A stretch of DNA of 64,000 bases. Origin: Streptomyces sp. NBC_01445 (lineage in GTDB: Bacteria > Actinomycetota > Actinomycetes > Streptomycetales > Streptomycetaceae). This document shows, piece after piece, positions 52,319 to 60,641 of this stretch (position 1 is its first letter; each line of letters opens with the position of its first letter). A program made the position numbers and the translations under genes. The stretch covers positions 2,294,001-2,358,000 of the forward strand of contig NZ_CP109485.1 in assembly GCF_035918235.1 (NCBI RefSeq), given 5' to 3'. Below the pieces are notes generated by a model that was given only the letters and a program-made list of their open reading frames with translations, was not told where the DNA came from and made no database searches.

Positions 52319-53398
52319 CTAGTTCGGCAGCCGTTCTCGTTGCCAGAACGGTGTCATACCGGCTCGTACCTCCTGGGCCGCGGGCGCACGGTCGAAGGTG
52401 TGGGGATGGGTGCGGTAGACGCAGTCGATGCCGTAGCGGTGGAGCAGGTCCAGGTCCTGATCGGCCGGGCGTGTAGGGAACAAGGCCGTTAGGCGTGTGG
52501 CTGGCTCGGGCGTGTGAGGGGCGTAGTCCAGGAGTTGTGCCAGGGCTTCTCGTACGAACCGGCGGGTGCTAGACCGCTTGGCTTCTACGACTTCGCTACC
52601 GTCCGGCCGCGTCAGGTGCAAGTCGGTGATGCCAGCCGGCGTGCGGAGTCGCTGAGGCTGTTCAATGCCGAGCGAGTCGGTGTATTCCTGGAGGAGGAGC
52701 GCCTCGGTACGGTGGACGACCAGTTCGCGCTCCGTGAGCGTGTATCGCGTGGTCTGCGTGCGAAGAGCCTCGCCGTCCACGATGTCCGTGTGGGTGCGCA
52801 GCGCTCGTGCAACCGGCTCCTGTAGCTGCCGGCCGAGTTCGGCATCCACCTGTGCCTCGATGCCGAGGCCATCGAGGATGGTGGTGGCCTTCTCGGGATC
52901 CAGGATGCGCAAGCCCATGAAGTTGTCGCCGACATTGAAGCCGGGCAGGGCCCATATCTCCTCGTAAGGGATCGCGGTAGGAGCAAAGGAGAGCAGGCTG
53001 TAGACGTTGTGCCAGCTGCCTTTGGTGGGGTCTTCGGTCCACATGCTGTTGGCGAACTGGGCATTCCGGAAGAGCGCACCGATCTCGCCAATGCCGCGTA
53101 CGTGGTTTTTGCCGGTGAAGAGGACGATGTCTCCGGCGTGGAGGCGGTCCATCTTCGCGTCCTGCACGCTGGTTGCTCCCCAAAAACGGGCGGCGCCGCT
53201 GGGGTGGAACTCATTCAGTTGCTTGCGCTGGCCTGAGGCGAGGAAGCTGGCGCGAGGATGAGTAGTGAAGTCGACGTGGGCGTCGAGGGTGTCCCCCCAA
53301 TGGCGACGGGCGGCAGGGTTGCCGTAAGAGGGCTGGATGACAACGAGCGGCACGAATCCCCCTGGATATGAGCCTGCTTCGAATATTCCTGACATCAA
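52319..53398 (-). CDS. putative restriction-type endonuclease: EVE/PUA-like N-terminus plus PD-(D/E)XK C-terminus
   Basis: A 359-residue protein. Around residues 70-105, DAKMDRLHAGDIVLFTGKNH then VRGIGEIGALFRN resembles the EVE/PUA-like fold used to read modified bases. The C-terminal half carries RTPAGITDLHLTRPDGSEVV then EAKRSSTRRFVREALAQLLD near 258-295, giving the D-x(n)-E-x-K signature of PD-(D/E)XK nucleases. The combination suggests a type IV (modification-dependent) restriction enzyme, inferred from motifs only. It is a single transcription unit with its own terminator. Confidence 0.75.
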   Translation of the reverse strand: MMSGIFEAGSYPGGFVPLVVIQPSYGNPAARRHWGDTLDAHVDFTTHPRASFLASGQRKQLNEFHPSGAARFWGATSVQDAKMDRLHAGDIVLFTGKNHVRGIGEIGALFRNAQFANSMWTEDPTKGSWHNVYSLLSFAPTAIPYEEIWALPGFNVGDNFMGLRILDPEKATTILDGLGIEAQVDAELGRQLQEPVARALRTHTDIVDGEALRTQTTRYTLTERELVVHRTEALLLQEYTDSLGIEQPQRLRTPAGITDLHLTRPDGSEVVEAKRSSTRRFVREALAQLLDYAPHTPEPATRLTALFPTRPADQDLDLLHRYGIDCVYRTHPHTFDRAPAAQEVRAGMTPFWQRERLPN

Positions 53399-53754
53399 AT
53401 TAGTTCCTTGGTCTCACTCGTCAAGGGCGGCCGGCAGGCCCAACTGTTGTGTGACCAACTCCTGTTGGTGACCTCACCAGCGGTTTCTTCGACGACTGGT
53501 CGGCCGAACTACCGCTCCGTGCAGTGTGGTTACTGCCGAGGTCACGATCCTCAAAGTGTTGCCAGCGCAACTGCTGGTACCCAGGAATCGTCGTGGACTG
53601 CCCCTGGGCCCAAGCCGCCGTCACGGCGGGGCGAGAATGACCTCCGACGCACGAGCACGCAAGGCGGACACCCACCCACATCACGAAGCTCCCCGACAAC
53701 GACCAGCTCCTGGCCCACTACCGTGACAACCTCACCGACAAGCAGATCGCCGCG
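53399..53754. other. region upstream of the 53755 gene, with an out-of-frame N-terminal coding stretch
   Basis: No independent gene. The part from about 53641 encodes protein-like sequence in the same frame as the next gene (ITKLPDNDQLLAHYRDNLTD from 53680) but lacks a start codon there, as explained under that gene. Confidence 0.45.
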
Positions 53755-54168
53755 ATGTACGGCTGCACCGTCCAGGCCGTGAACCTGCGACTCACGTGCC
53801 TGGGCATCGAGCGCAAGCCCCATAGCAACGCTGCCTCGGCGCTCATCGCGCAGGCGTGGCCCAGGGCCGACTACAAGCGCCACGAGATCACGCGCTTCTC
53901 GCTCGCCCACAAGCTGTGGGTGTTCATACGCCGTAACCTCGGCGCCCCCCTCACCGAGAAGCAACTGCACCAGTCGCTGGCCTTCGAGCGCTATATCCGC
54001 GAACACCACGTCGTCCTAGACCTGGACCTGCCGCAGTCCAACCCGTGGGTGTTCCGGCCCCGCCTCCACCAGGACGAAAGCCTCGTCATCCGGTGGCCCG
54101 AGGACCGGCCAAAGCCGTCGCTCCGAGACTTGGACCCCCTACGGCTCCCCATGGAGCCTAGGGAGTGA
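53755..54168 (+). CDS. phage/plasmid-type small HTH protein, 5' end possibly frameshifted
   Basis: 137 codons from ATG 53755: MYGCTVQAVNLRLTCLGIER then KPHSNAASALIAQAWP. Coding character clearly continues upstream in the same frame to about 53641 (LLAHYRDNLTDKQIAAMYGC, an HTH), but that frame meets a TGA at 53638 without any ATG/GTG. An ATG at 53637 with a GGGGCGAGA site opens a neighbouring frame (MTSDARARKADTHP) that would join the HTH if one base near 53675 were removed. So the gene may be frameshifted, or use a downstream start. The protein resembles small DNA-binding proteins of actinophages and integrative elements. Confidence 0.6.
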   Translation: MYGCTVQAVNLRLTCLGIERKPHSNAASALIAQAWPRADYKRHEITRFSLAHKLWVFIRRNLGAPLTEKQLHQSLAFERYIREHHVVLDLDLPQSNPWVFRPRLHQDESLVIRWPEDRPKPSLRDLDPLRLPMEPRE

Positions 54169-54446
54169 CCGGCGTGGGGCCTGCGGGCGGCGACGGCGGG
54201 AGCGTCTCACACATGGCAAGTCCGGCTGCCTCGCGGCCATCAAGGGATCTCATCTACCGGCACGTCGGGGTGGTCGAAGCCCAGTTGCGCTGCTTACACA
54301 CGGCATCCGAGGCCGCTCAAGCGGCCATCACCAACAAGTCGAAGCCACCAGGGGCAGCCGGCATTACCTTCGTCCGCGTTCAGGCTGTGGCTTCGCCGGG
54401 GTCCTCGTCCTCGTCCTCGTCCTCCGAGGAGCCGCCCCGCTCATAA
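54165..54446 (+). CDS. hypothetical small protein (weak)
   Basis: A 93-codon frame whose GTG overlaps the previous stop by 4 bp. A short helical stretch (DLIYRHVGVVEAQLRCLHTA, then SEAAQAAITNKSK) is followed by a Ser-rich tail that is antisense to the acidic end of the opposite gene. Coupling is the only real support. Confidence 0.35.
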   Translation: MTGVGPAGGDGGSVSHMASPAASRPSRDLIYRHVGVVEAQLRCLHTASEAAQAAITNKSKPPGAAGITFVRVQAVASPGSSSSSSSSEEPPRS

Positions 54447-54760
54447 CCCGACACAGGAATTTCGCGGCCATCAGCGAGCCTCCTCGTGTACCCGGAAACC
54501 GAGTGCCTAACGGGCGGTTTCCGTCGCTCGTCCTCCTCCACAGAGTCGGCGGCCGACCCGGTGTCCTTGGTGCCGTTCTGCTCCATGGCCTGCCTGGAGA
54601 CCACGACCGCAACGGCCATGGCCGCGGCCACGCCGCCGACCGCGCCGCACGCGGCGTGGATCGCCGTCCTGTGCTTCCCGTACCAGTTCTTCGTCTTCTC
54701 GACGAAGGAGGTGGGCTCGCCTTCCCCGGAGGTGGTCTCTCTGGGCGTGGAGTCGTTCAC
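54380..54760 (-). CDS. single-pass membrane protein with acidic tail
   Basis: A 126-residue protein from GTG 54760. A Ser/Thr/Glu-rich N-terminus and basic KTKNWYGKHRTAIHAACG precede one membrane segment (GAVGGVAAAMAVAVVVS); the C-terminal half is charged and ends EDEDEDEDPGEATA. No family recognised. The frame extends upstream to 54985, but that part is not protein-like. Its 3' end overlaps a weak opposite-strand frame. Confidence 0.5.
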   Translation of the reverse strand: MNDSTPRETTSGEGEPTSFVEKTKNWYGKHRTAIHAACGAVGGVAAAMAVAVVVSRQAMEQNGTKDTGSAADSVEEDERRKPPVRHSVSGYTRRLADGREIPVSGYERGGSSEDEDEDEDPGEATA

Positions 54761-55006
54761 GCGCACACATCTACCGGACCCATCCCTCGCCTGTACGGCA
54801 ATCACCCGACATCGCCTTACCAAGTTCAGTAGCGACGAGGCTCGCGACAAGCAGGTCCGTCGTCTCAGGACTGACCTGTCCGCGGTGCGCATGGTGGAAG
54901 GGCCGACTGCGGTGCCGGGTGGCGAACTGCCAGCAGTCCTCACCGCACGGAGGCCGTCACGACTTTCAACCCTCAGTCCAAGCACAGGGTCTCTAGGATC
55001 TTCGGC

Positions 55007-55870
55007 ATGTCGATCTCTTCTTCGGATGCGTCATCCGGCGACCGGTACGGCCGGTTCAACCCGCTGGGACTCGCCCAGATGAGCGAGAACCTGCGCAGCG
55101 CGTTGGAGGCCCAGCCCAGAGTGGCGCTGGCCGGCTTACAGCCGTTCACGGGAGCGGGCCTGTACGCGCTCTACTACCGGGGCAATCTGCCGATCTATCA
55201 GGATCTGAGCGAGACGCTGGTGCCGCTTTATGTGGGCAAGGCTGAGGCGGGAAATAGTAGTTACGGCGACTCGCCAAACGAGCGAAAACCCAAGCTGTAC
55301 AAGCGCATAGACAAGCATCGGGCCAGCATCAGTGAAGCGAACAATCTCTCGGTTGAAGATTTCGACGTACGCTACATACTCCTGGACGATGTATGGATCG
55401 TCTTGGGCGAAAGAGCACTGCTGCGCGCCTATAGTCCGGTCCTGTGAAACACACTGCTTACTGGTTTCGGTTCGAATCCCCCCGGTGAAGCACGCACGAA
55501 TCCCAGGTCCTTCTGGGACACCCTGCATCCTGGCCGGCCGCGTGCCGCTAACTACTTGTGCAACCGACTCCTGACCCGCAACGAAATCGAGCTTCGCGTT
55601 AACGAAGGCATCACCGTTTCGCTTATGGCCCCTGGCACTGATCGCGACCAAGCACTCGCGCAGCTGCGCGGACGCAGGTACCAGGCTATCTGGTCGCTCC
55701 CGACCAAGAAAGAAAAGGACAAGCGCCCTATAGTCTATCGACCAGATGCCTTCATTGAGGAAAACACCGCGTTCGACGTCTCGGCGGAATCCGAAACTTG
55801 GCGAGCCGCCCAAACGACCAGCGTCGTAACAGGGAGCGATATTGAAGATTTCGACGATGAAGACGACTAA
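55007..55870 (+). pseudogene. Eco29kI-family GIY-YIG restriction endonuclease interrupted by an in-frame TGA
   Basis: A single frame of 287 sense/stop codons encodes a GIY-YIG endonuclease: FTGAGLYALYYRGNLPIYQD near residue 44, LYVGKAEAGNSSYGD near 76, KHRASISEANNLSVEDFDVR near 104, and LDDVWIVLGERALLRAYSPV near 126. A TGA at 55445-55447 then stops it, but the same frame continues with NTLLTGFGSNPPGEA, FWDTLHPGRPRAANYL and about 100 more residues to a TAA at 55868. Eco29kI-family enzymes read PVWN followed by a W-D-x-LHPGRPW stretch here, so the TGA probably replaces a Trp codon (TGG). No matching methyltransferase is adjacent. A truncated 146-residue product would lack the C-terminal half. 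Confidence 0.85.
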
Positions 55871-56078
55871 AACAGCGATGAGTAAGGGGGCTACTAAGCT
55901 TCGGAAGAGCGACGTGATGTAGATCTGGGAGGCCTGCCCGTAGGCTTCGATAAAGGTGCTACGCAGCTCATAGATTAATCTGGCCGCCGCGAACTTTGCG
56001 CCACGATGACATGGCAAAGGGATCTCGGCAAAACGTGAGTAGGGAGAGAGGATCCCGGGAGCCCCTCTCCCTGTCGTC

Positions 56079-58124
56079 CTATCCGTTTGAGCGAGCCATC
56101 TGGCGCTCGGCGACCCGTGCCCAGTAGCTGATCTGCGAGTGGGCGTTCATGAGGTGGCTAAGCAGTTCGTTCGGCTTAGCCCACCCCTCCTTGTCGAGGA
56201 GAGGGCCACCCTGAGCCTCCTCCACGTTGGCGAGTTCATCAACATCAAGGTTGATCTGTTCGACGTACTGGATGATTTGGCTCTTCAGGCGCGTCGCCTT
56301 CATCCGAGGGGTTTCGTTGGGGGGCGTCACGGGCCTCGGCAGAGTGGTGCCCGTGGCGTAAACCTCGTATCGCAGCCACTCGTCCTCGATCGGCATGGGT
56401 TTACCTTTGGGATCCTCGTGCCAGTTTCCATACTCGTCTCGTACACCGCGCTGGAAGTCTCCACTCTCCGTAACGCGTCGCGGGTATGTTCCATCGCGCC
56501 CATCGACGATCGCCTGGGCGAGCAACCGCAGGCCCTGCTCATCGCGAAGCATCGCTTCCAGGATCTGCTGCGGGCCGCGCTTGTCCGCCCCGGTGTTGCC
56601 CATAGCTTCGCGCCGCAGTCCGCCCCATGCCGTGAGGTGGTACTGAGCTACGGCCGCCAATTCGAGCCGATTGACCCACCGGACAGGGTCGGGATGAGAG
56701 CCCCTGGGGTCACCGCGCAGTTCCGCCAAAGCTGCTTCAAGCAGTTCCTCGGGGGACCTACCGGTCACCTTCCACTCTGCGGTCCCAAATCGCGGAAGTC
56801 GGGCGCAGCGTAGGTATGCGGCGCGCATCCGCTCCGACCGCTGACGCTCGGCGTCCGTCGCCTCCAGAGTGGTGGCGACGCTCCGAGTAGGCCGCAAGGC
56901 CAATTCCGCGATTACGTCGGTTCGCCGTCCGGTGCTGACGCTCTTCTTGGCGGTTACGTCTCGGATACCTCGTTCGACGAGTCCTCGATGATGCTCGCGA
57001 AGCAGGGCGGCGAGGACGAAAGCAGCTTGCTCGTCTCGCTCGACTGGTAGTCCCTTGTCTTCAGCTTGTTCCGGGGTAAGAAGACCCGCGAGGTAGTCGT
57101 GGACGGGGTCGTCGAGAACGTCAGCGCCGCGGAGCACCTCCAGGACCGCTTCGGCCATGGCCTCGAGCTTTCCCGTTTGGCTCCACGGCCGGGGAGGGTC
57201 GACATGGAGCATGCCTACAAAGGCGTTGACTGCACGCGCGTAGTCGTATCCCTGCCTTGTAGGGGTGAAGCGGAGGAACACACGGGCCGGTGTGATCAGT
57301 GCGTTGCGCTGTCGGATTAGTCGCCGGCGGGCGGCGGGACGCAACGCGGCGGGGTCGGCCTCACTGATGGATCCAATGAAGCGTCGATAATCGTTACGGC
57401 TCGTGGGAAAATGGTAATGGGTTTGAGGGTCGGTGAGTCCCAAAACCTGGTGGGCGTTCGTGATGCGACTGGAACCGTCCGCCGTTCCTAGGAGGGGCAT
57501 GGAAGGTTCGCCGTCGCGGTGTCCCAATTCGAAGAAGACGACGTTCACCGGCATGGCGATTCCACGGGCGGCGATGGACTCCCGCAGGTTGTTGTTCGCC
57601 AGGATGAATTCTCGGGCCCGCTCCGTCTCATCCTGCACGTGGCTGACGTCCTCGCCCTCGATCCAGAGCGTGGTGGTCTCGCCCGGAGCTGAGCGGGGTC
57701 CGGTCAGCGGGCCCGAGAATCCCTCGGCGCCGGCCGCTGGATACACCCTCTTCTCCATGGTGCGGTTGTTGGTCGGCAGCGGTACCAGTCCGGGCACATA
57801 GAGGTCGAGGTCAATCGCCTCGATCACGCCCCCGGCGATGTTGACGCGAGTCGGACGCCTCAGCAGAATCCTCAGCTCGCTGGGGTCAACAGCGGCGTGG
57901 GCCAATGCGGTGGCGAACTCGGAGGGAAGCCCGGACTCCTCACCCGCCCTGGCGGCACGAATCACCGCCACCTTTTTCGGCAACGCGGGAAGGTCGGTGT
58001 CGCCGAACCGTGACCAGATCGCCGCGCTGTCCTGCTCCGTTTCCTCATCCGCGTCGAGCGCGTCGTCCGGCTCCTCCACTTCCTCCGTCGTCTCCTCGTA
58101 CTCGAGGTTGTACTGAGCGGTCAC
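56079..58124 (-). CDS. large unknown protein beside a WhiB gene
   Basis: A 681-residue soluble protein starting at a GTG with GGAGG 5 nt upstream. The N-terminus is acidic (EYEETTEEVEEPDDALDADE). MPVNVVFFELGHRDGEPSMP near residue 188, then LLGTADGSSRITNAHQVLGL near 208, is reminiscent of ParB/DndB-type DGxxR motifs, a weak similarity. The second half is helical (LEAMAEAVLEVLRGADVLDD; AAFVLAALLREHHRGLVERG). No membrane segment. It lies 112 bp behind the WhiB gene on the same strand and is probably cotranscribed with it. Confidence 0.75.
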   Translation of the reverse strand: MTAQYNLEYEETTEEVEEPDDALDADEETEQDSAAIWSRFGDTDLPALPKKVAVIRAARAGEESGLPSEFATALAHAAVDPSELRILLRRPTRVNIAGGVIEAIDLDLYVPGLVPLPTNNRTMEKRVYPAAGAEGFSGPLTGPRSAPGETTTLWIEGEDVSHVQDETERAREFILANNNLRESIAARGIAMPVNVVFFELGHRDGEPSMPLLGTADGSSRITNAHQVLGLTDPQTHYHFPTSRNDYRRFIGSISEADPAALRPAARRRLIRQRNALITPARVFLRFTPTRQGYDYARAVNAFVGMLHVDPPRPWSQTGKLEAMAEAVLEVLRGADVLDDPVHDYLAGLLTPEQAEDKGLPVERDEQAAFVLAALLREHHRGLVERGIRDVTAKKSVSTGRRTDVIAELALRPTRSVATTLEATDAERQRSERMRAAYLRCARLPRFGTAEWKVTGRSPEELLEAALAELRGDPRGSHPDPVRWVNRLELAAVAQYHLTAWGGLRREAMGNTGADKRGPQQILEAMLRDEQGLRLLAQAIVDGRDGTYPRRVTESGDFQRGVRDEYGNWHEDPKGKPMPIEDEWLRYEVYATGTTLPRPVTPPNETPRMKATRLKSQIIQYVEQINLDVDELANVEEAQGGPLLDKEGWAKPNELLSHLMNAHSQISYWARVAERQMARSNG

Positions 58125-58236
58125 GGTGTCCTCCGTAAGTGCTGTGAACAGTCTGGGTGTGCGCGGTGACTCCGTAGAGGAGCCCCGAGCGGGGGCCGCC
58201 GACGGTGCTGGTGAATCGTCGGCGGCCGCCCCCCCC

Positions 58237-58713
58237 TCAGGCAGTGGGAGGCAGGTCCGGGCGGCGCTTCTCGAGCTCGCGCAGGTCGCTGCGGATCGAG
58301 CTCTCGTCGCGCTGGAGCAGCTGCGCCATGGTCACCGTCGGCACGCGCAAGGCGTACAGGGCGTCCACCCGTCGCCGCCGCTTGGTGATCTCACCGCTCT
58401 TCCGCCACTTCTTCCGCCGTTCTTCGGCGGTCTCCCCAGCCAAGAAGACGTGCTCGTCCCGGCTGTCGAGGGCGTAGCGGCGACAGCTCTCCAGCAGCAG
58501 GCACGTACGGCACATCGCCCGGGCCTGTGGGAGATCTCGCTCCGGCATGGTCGACTCACCGTCGAAGGCGGCCTGTTGCTCCTGCTGGGAGGGGAACCGC
58601 TTCGGATCCCAAGTGCTGCATGAGGCCTCGCCCATGGGCGGGCCGAAAGGCTCCATCGCCCAAAACAGGGCGTCCGGCGGAAGTACGTCTTCGATCTCGT
58701 CGTGGGGCTCCAC
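58237..58713 (-). CDS. WhiB-family iron-sulfur transcriptional regulator
   Basis: A 158-residue Wbl protein. Iron-sulfur ligands are Cys in EASCSTWDPKRFP near 32, CRTCLLLESC near 69-78 (C-x2-C-x5-C); the G[VIL]-W-like turn and basic region follow as EHVFLAGETAEERRKKWRKS. It is longer than most Wbl proteins (80-120), with a C-terminal HTH-like extension (TMAQLLQRDESSIRSDLREL). GTG start with GGAGG 7 nt upstream. It may control the large downstream gene. Confidence 0.9.
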   Translation of the reverse strand: MEPHDEIEDVLPPDALFWAMEPFGPPMGEASCSTWDPKRFPSQQEQQAAFDGESTMPERDLPQARAMCRTCLLLESCRRYALDSRDEHVFLAGETAEERRKKWRKSGEITKRRRRVDALYALRVPTVTMAQLLQRDESSIRSDLRELEKRRPDLPPTA

Positions 58714-59316
58714 TGCACGCCTCCTCAGACCACGGCTTGCGTGGTGCAGAAGACGAGGGGGTCACGCCCACGTTCTCTTGATCGACAGTTGGCGCCGCTC
58801 GAGTCTCTAGACGTGCGAGACGATCAGTACTAGGCGATTCCCAGTCCTGTCGCGTGCCTGCGCCCTTCGGCGCTCGCACGGCTTGCGGAGTGACCCCCGC
58901 AGCGAAGCCATCATCAGTGTGGCACTCGACTTCGCCGATTCAGGAGAAACGCAAGGGGAGTTGGAGGACTACCTGTCGAACTCGCTCTCGCAGGAGTCGT
59001 GTTATTCGCGTCCGAGCGGCGCGTGGGGCTCTGCCGGACGCAGCGACTACTCATCGGAGGAACACCTTCCGGTGAATACACGGTGGCGCCCTGGGCCCAG
59101 AGCAGCTGTTTCGAGCTCTGTCGCAGGTCAGCGGCTCCACTCTGCCAAACAAGATCAGTCTCTTCTAAGCGCTTGGCCGTTTCGGAACGTGCCACAGCCG
59201 TGCCACATCGTGCGGTCAAACATGGTCAACGACGGCCCGCCGCAGTCGAGATGCGCCGTTCACCTGGGCTGCAGCTACAACCGAAGTGACCTGGGCGGAC
59301 CTGTCGACGACCACCT
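58714..59316. other. non-coding region before the tRNA-Val fragment
   Basis: About 600 bp with no gene I can support on either strand; it ends at the tRNA-Val(UAC)-like sequence. Confidence 0.4.
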
Positions 59317-59363
59317 CCGCCCTTACGAGGCAGATGTCGGCGGTTCGAAACCGTCCGCGCCCA
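59317..59363 (+). other. 3' half of tRNA-Val(UAC): probable att scar
   Basis: CCGCC, anticodon loop CTTACGA (anticodon TAC), GGCAG, variable ATGTC, T-stem GGCGG, T-loop TTCGAAA, CCGTC, acceptor strand CGCGCCC, discriminator A then CC. The anticodon stem has one mismatch, and no D-arm or 5' acceptor strand (GGGCGCG) is present upstream in tRNA geometry. It is the third tRNA 3' fragment in this part of the window, in the same orientation. Confidence 0.65.
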
Positions 59364-59446
59364 CCGGAACTATGTCCCTGGTCAGTTGACCTGCGTCGGC
59401 CTCTTGGAGATCTCTCCAGGGGGCCGATGTCGTCTCCGGAATCCAC

Positions 59447-59537
59447 ATGGAGTCCGCATCCCCATGTAACCAAGACGTCGACAACCTGATCCGCATCGCC
59501 GACGCGCTCGGCGTCCCGCTCCGCGACCTCGTCTGGC
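59447..59537 (+). pseudogene. C-terminal scrap of an XRE-type HTH gene
   Basis: The plus strand encodes QDVDNLIRIADALGVPLRDL followed by VWPTV, closely resembling the last helices of XRE HTH domains, with no N-terminal helices or start in frame. It lies 85 bp after the tRNA-Val fragment and is cut by the convergent kinase gene. It probably is a remnant left at an element border. Confidence 0.45.
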
Positions 59538-60347
59538 CTACCGTCCCTCGGCCAGGTGGTCAGCGAGCAGGGCAGCGTGGCGAGCCATCCCCTGCTTCCA
59601 CTCGGTCGGCGACTGCTCGGAGATCTCGCGCCACAGCGCGGCCGTGGCCAGCCCGAACGCGGCGAGCGCGCCGGGCTCGGCGTTGCGCCACGACGGGAAC
59701 CGGTCGGCGAACCTGAGCGCATCCCCAACCGAGTGGCCGGCATCCATGAGCCGCAGCGCCAGCGCCCCCGGATCGATCCATGCAGCGCCCCGCGTCGGCC
59801 ACGCCCAGTCGACGAGGCGGGCCCGGCCGCCGGTGATCAGGATGTTGTCAGGGGCGAAGTCGGTGTGGAGCAGCGCCCCGCCGGCGAAGTAGCGCAGCGT
59901 TCCGGGCGGCGCATAGTTCTTCCACCGGTCCGCGGCCTCCTTGATGTCGACGTCGGCTGGCGCGCACACGGCCTGTAGCTCGGCGAGCGCGGCCTGGACG
60001 AGTGGGAGGTCCGGGGATCCGGGCGCGTAGTCGGCGTGCCGCCCGTCGACGACCTCATATCCGAGCAGGCTCCACCCCGCGGCCTCCAGGTGCCAGAACA
60101 GGCGGGGGCAGGAGACGGGCAGGTGCGGGGCGATGGCGGCCTCGCGGCGCTGCGCGTCGACCTGATGGTGGTCGACGGGGATGCCCTTGACGAACACCGG
60201 GCCGGAGTCTGTGTCGAGGACGGAGGCGATGCCGGAGTTCATGCCGCCGGACACCGTCACGGTGTGATGCACGGCACCCGTCTTCTCGGCGACAGCCCGG
60301 CGGGTGTCAGCGGGGAGCTGCTCGAAGGCGATGCGAGGGATGGACAC
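59538..60347 (-). CDS. APH-fold phosphotransferase/kinase of the radical-SAM RiPP operon
   Basis: A 269-residue protein of the aminoglycoside phosphotransferase fold: SGGMNSGIASVLDTDSGPVF (nucleotide loop) near 34, FVKGIPVD near 53, catalytic loop LLHTDFAPDNILITGG near 165 (Brenner-type HxDxxxxN) and metal-binding LVDWAWPTRGAAWIDP near 184. Residues are intact for catalysis. GTG start with GAGGA upstream. It follows the radical SAM enzyme and small peptide on the same strand by about 80 bp, so its substrate may be the peptide. Antibiotic resistance is an alternative. Confidence 0.85.
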   Translation of the reverse strand: MSIPRIAFEQLPADTRRAVAEKTGAVHHTVTVSGGMNSGIASVLDTDSGPVFVKGIPVDHHQVDAQRREAAIAPHLPVSCPRLFWHLEAAGWSLLGYEVVDGRHADYAPGSPDLPLVQAALAELQAVCAPADVDIKEAADRWKNYAPPGTLRYFAGGALLHTDFAPDNILITGGRARLVDWAWPTRGAAWIDPGALALRLMDAGHSVGDALRFADRFPSWRNAEPGALAAFGLATAALWREISEQSPTEWKQGMARHAALLADHLAEGR

Positions 60348-60428
60348 GCGCTGATCCTCGGAAAATTGGGGGGATGCCGCCCCGGCCAGAGTACGGGCCA
60401 GGGCGGCATGGTGGTGCGTGGTGCGGTT

Positions 60429-60641
60429 CTAGTAGGGCTGGTCGTCGCCGGCCGAGCAGGAGCACCTAGCGCCCTCGGCGGCCACGTCGAGATCGGCGAT
60501 GATCTGGAACTCGTCCGCGCGGATCGGCGTTGCGGTTAGCAGGAGCAGCGGGGTAGCGGTCGCGTGCCCGGGCGGCCGGGTGCTGATGGTGAGCATCACG
60601 GGCTCGCGCGGCGGGACGATGATAGCGGTGGGCGGTGTCAT
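60429..60641 (-). CDS. candidate RiPP precursor peptide (70 residues)
   Basis: A small peptide gene whose ATG overlaps the stop of the radical SAM gene by 4 bp (ATGA). Sequence runs MTPPTAIIVPPREPVMLTIS, a hydrophobic middle (ATPLLLLTATPIRADEFQII) and a distinctive C-terminus GARCSCSAGDDQPY with a C-x-C pair. Size, tight coupling to a SPASM-type enzyme and a Cys/Ser/Asp-rich end fit a radical-SAM-modified RiPP precursor. The modification is not known; thioether formation at the two Cys is one option. Confidence 0.7.
   Translation of the reverse strand: MTPPTAIIVPPREPVMLTISTRPPGHATATPLLLLTATPIRADEFQIIADLDVAAEGARCSCSAGDDQPY

Noticed and set aside
55450..55490. A tRNA-like T-loop (GGTTCGAATCC) that could have been a fourth tRNA fragment
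   Set aside because: It lies inside the Eco29kI-type coding frame (GFGSNPP), and the flanking bases do not form a T-stem or acceptor strand.
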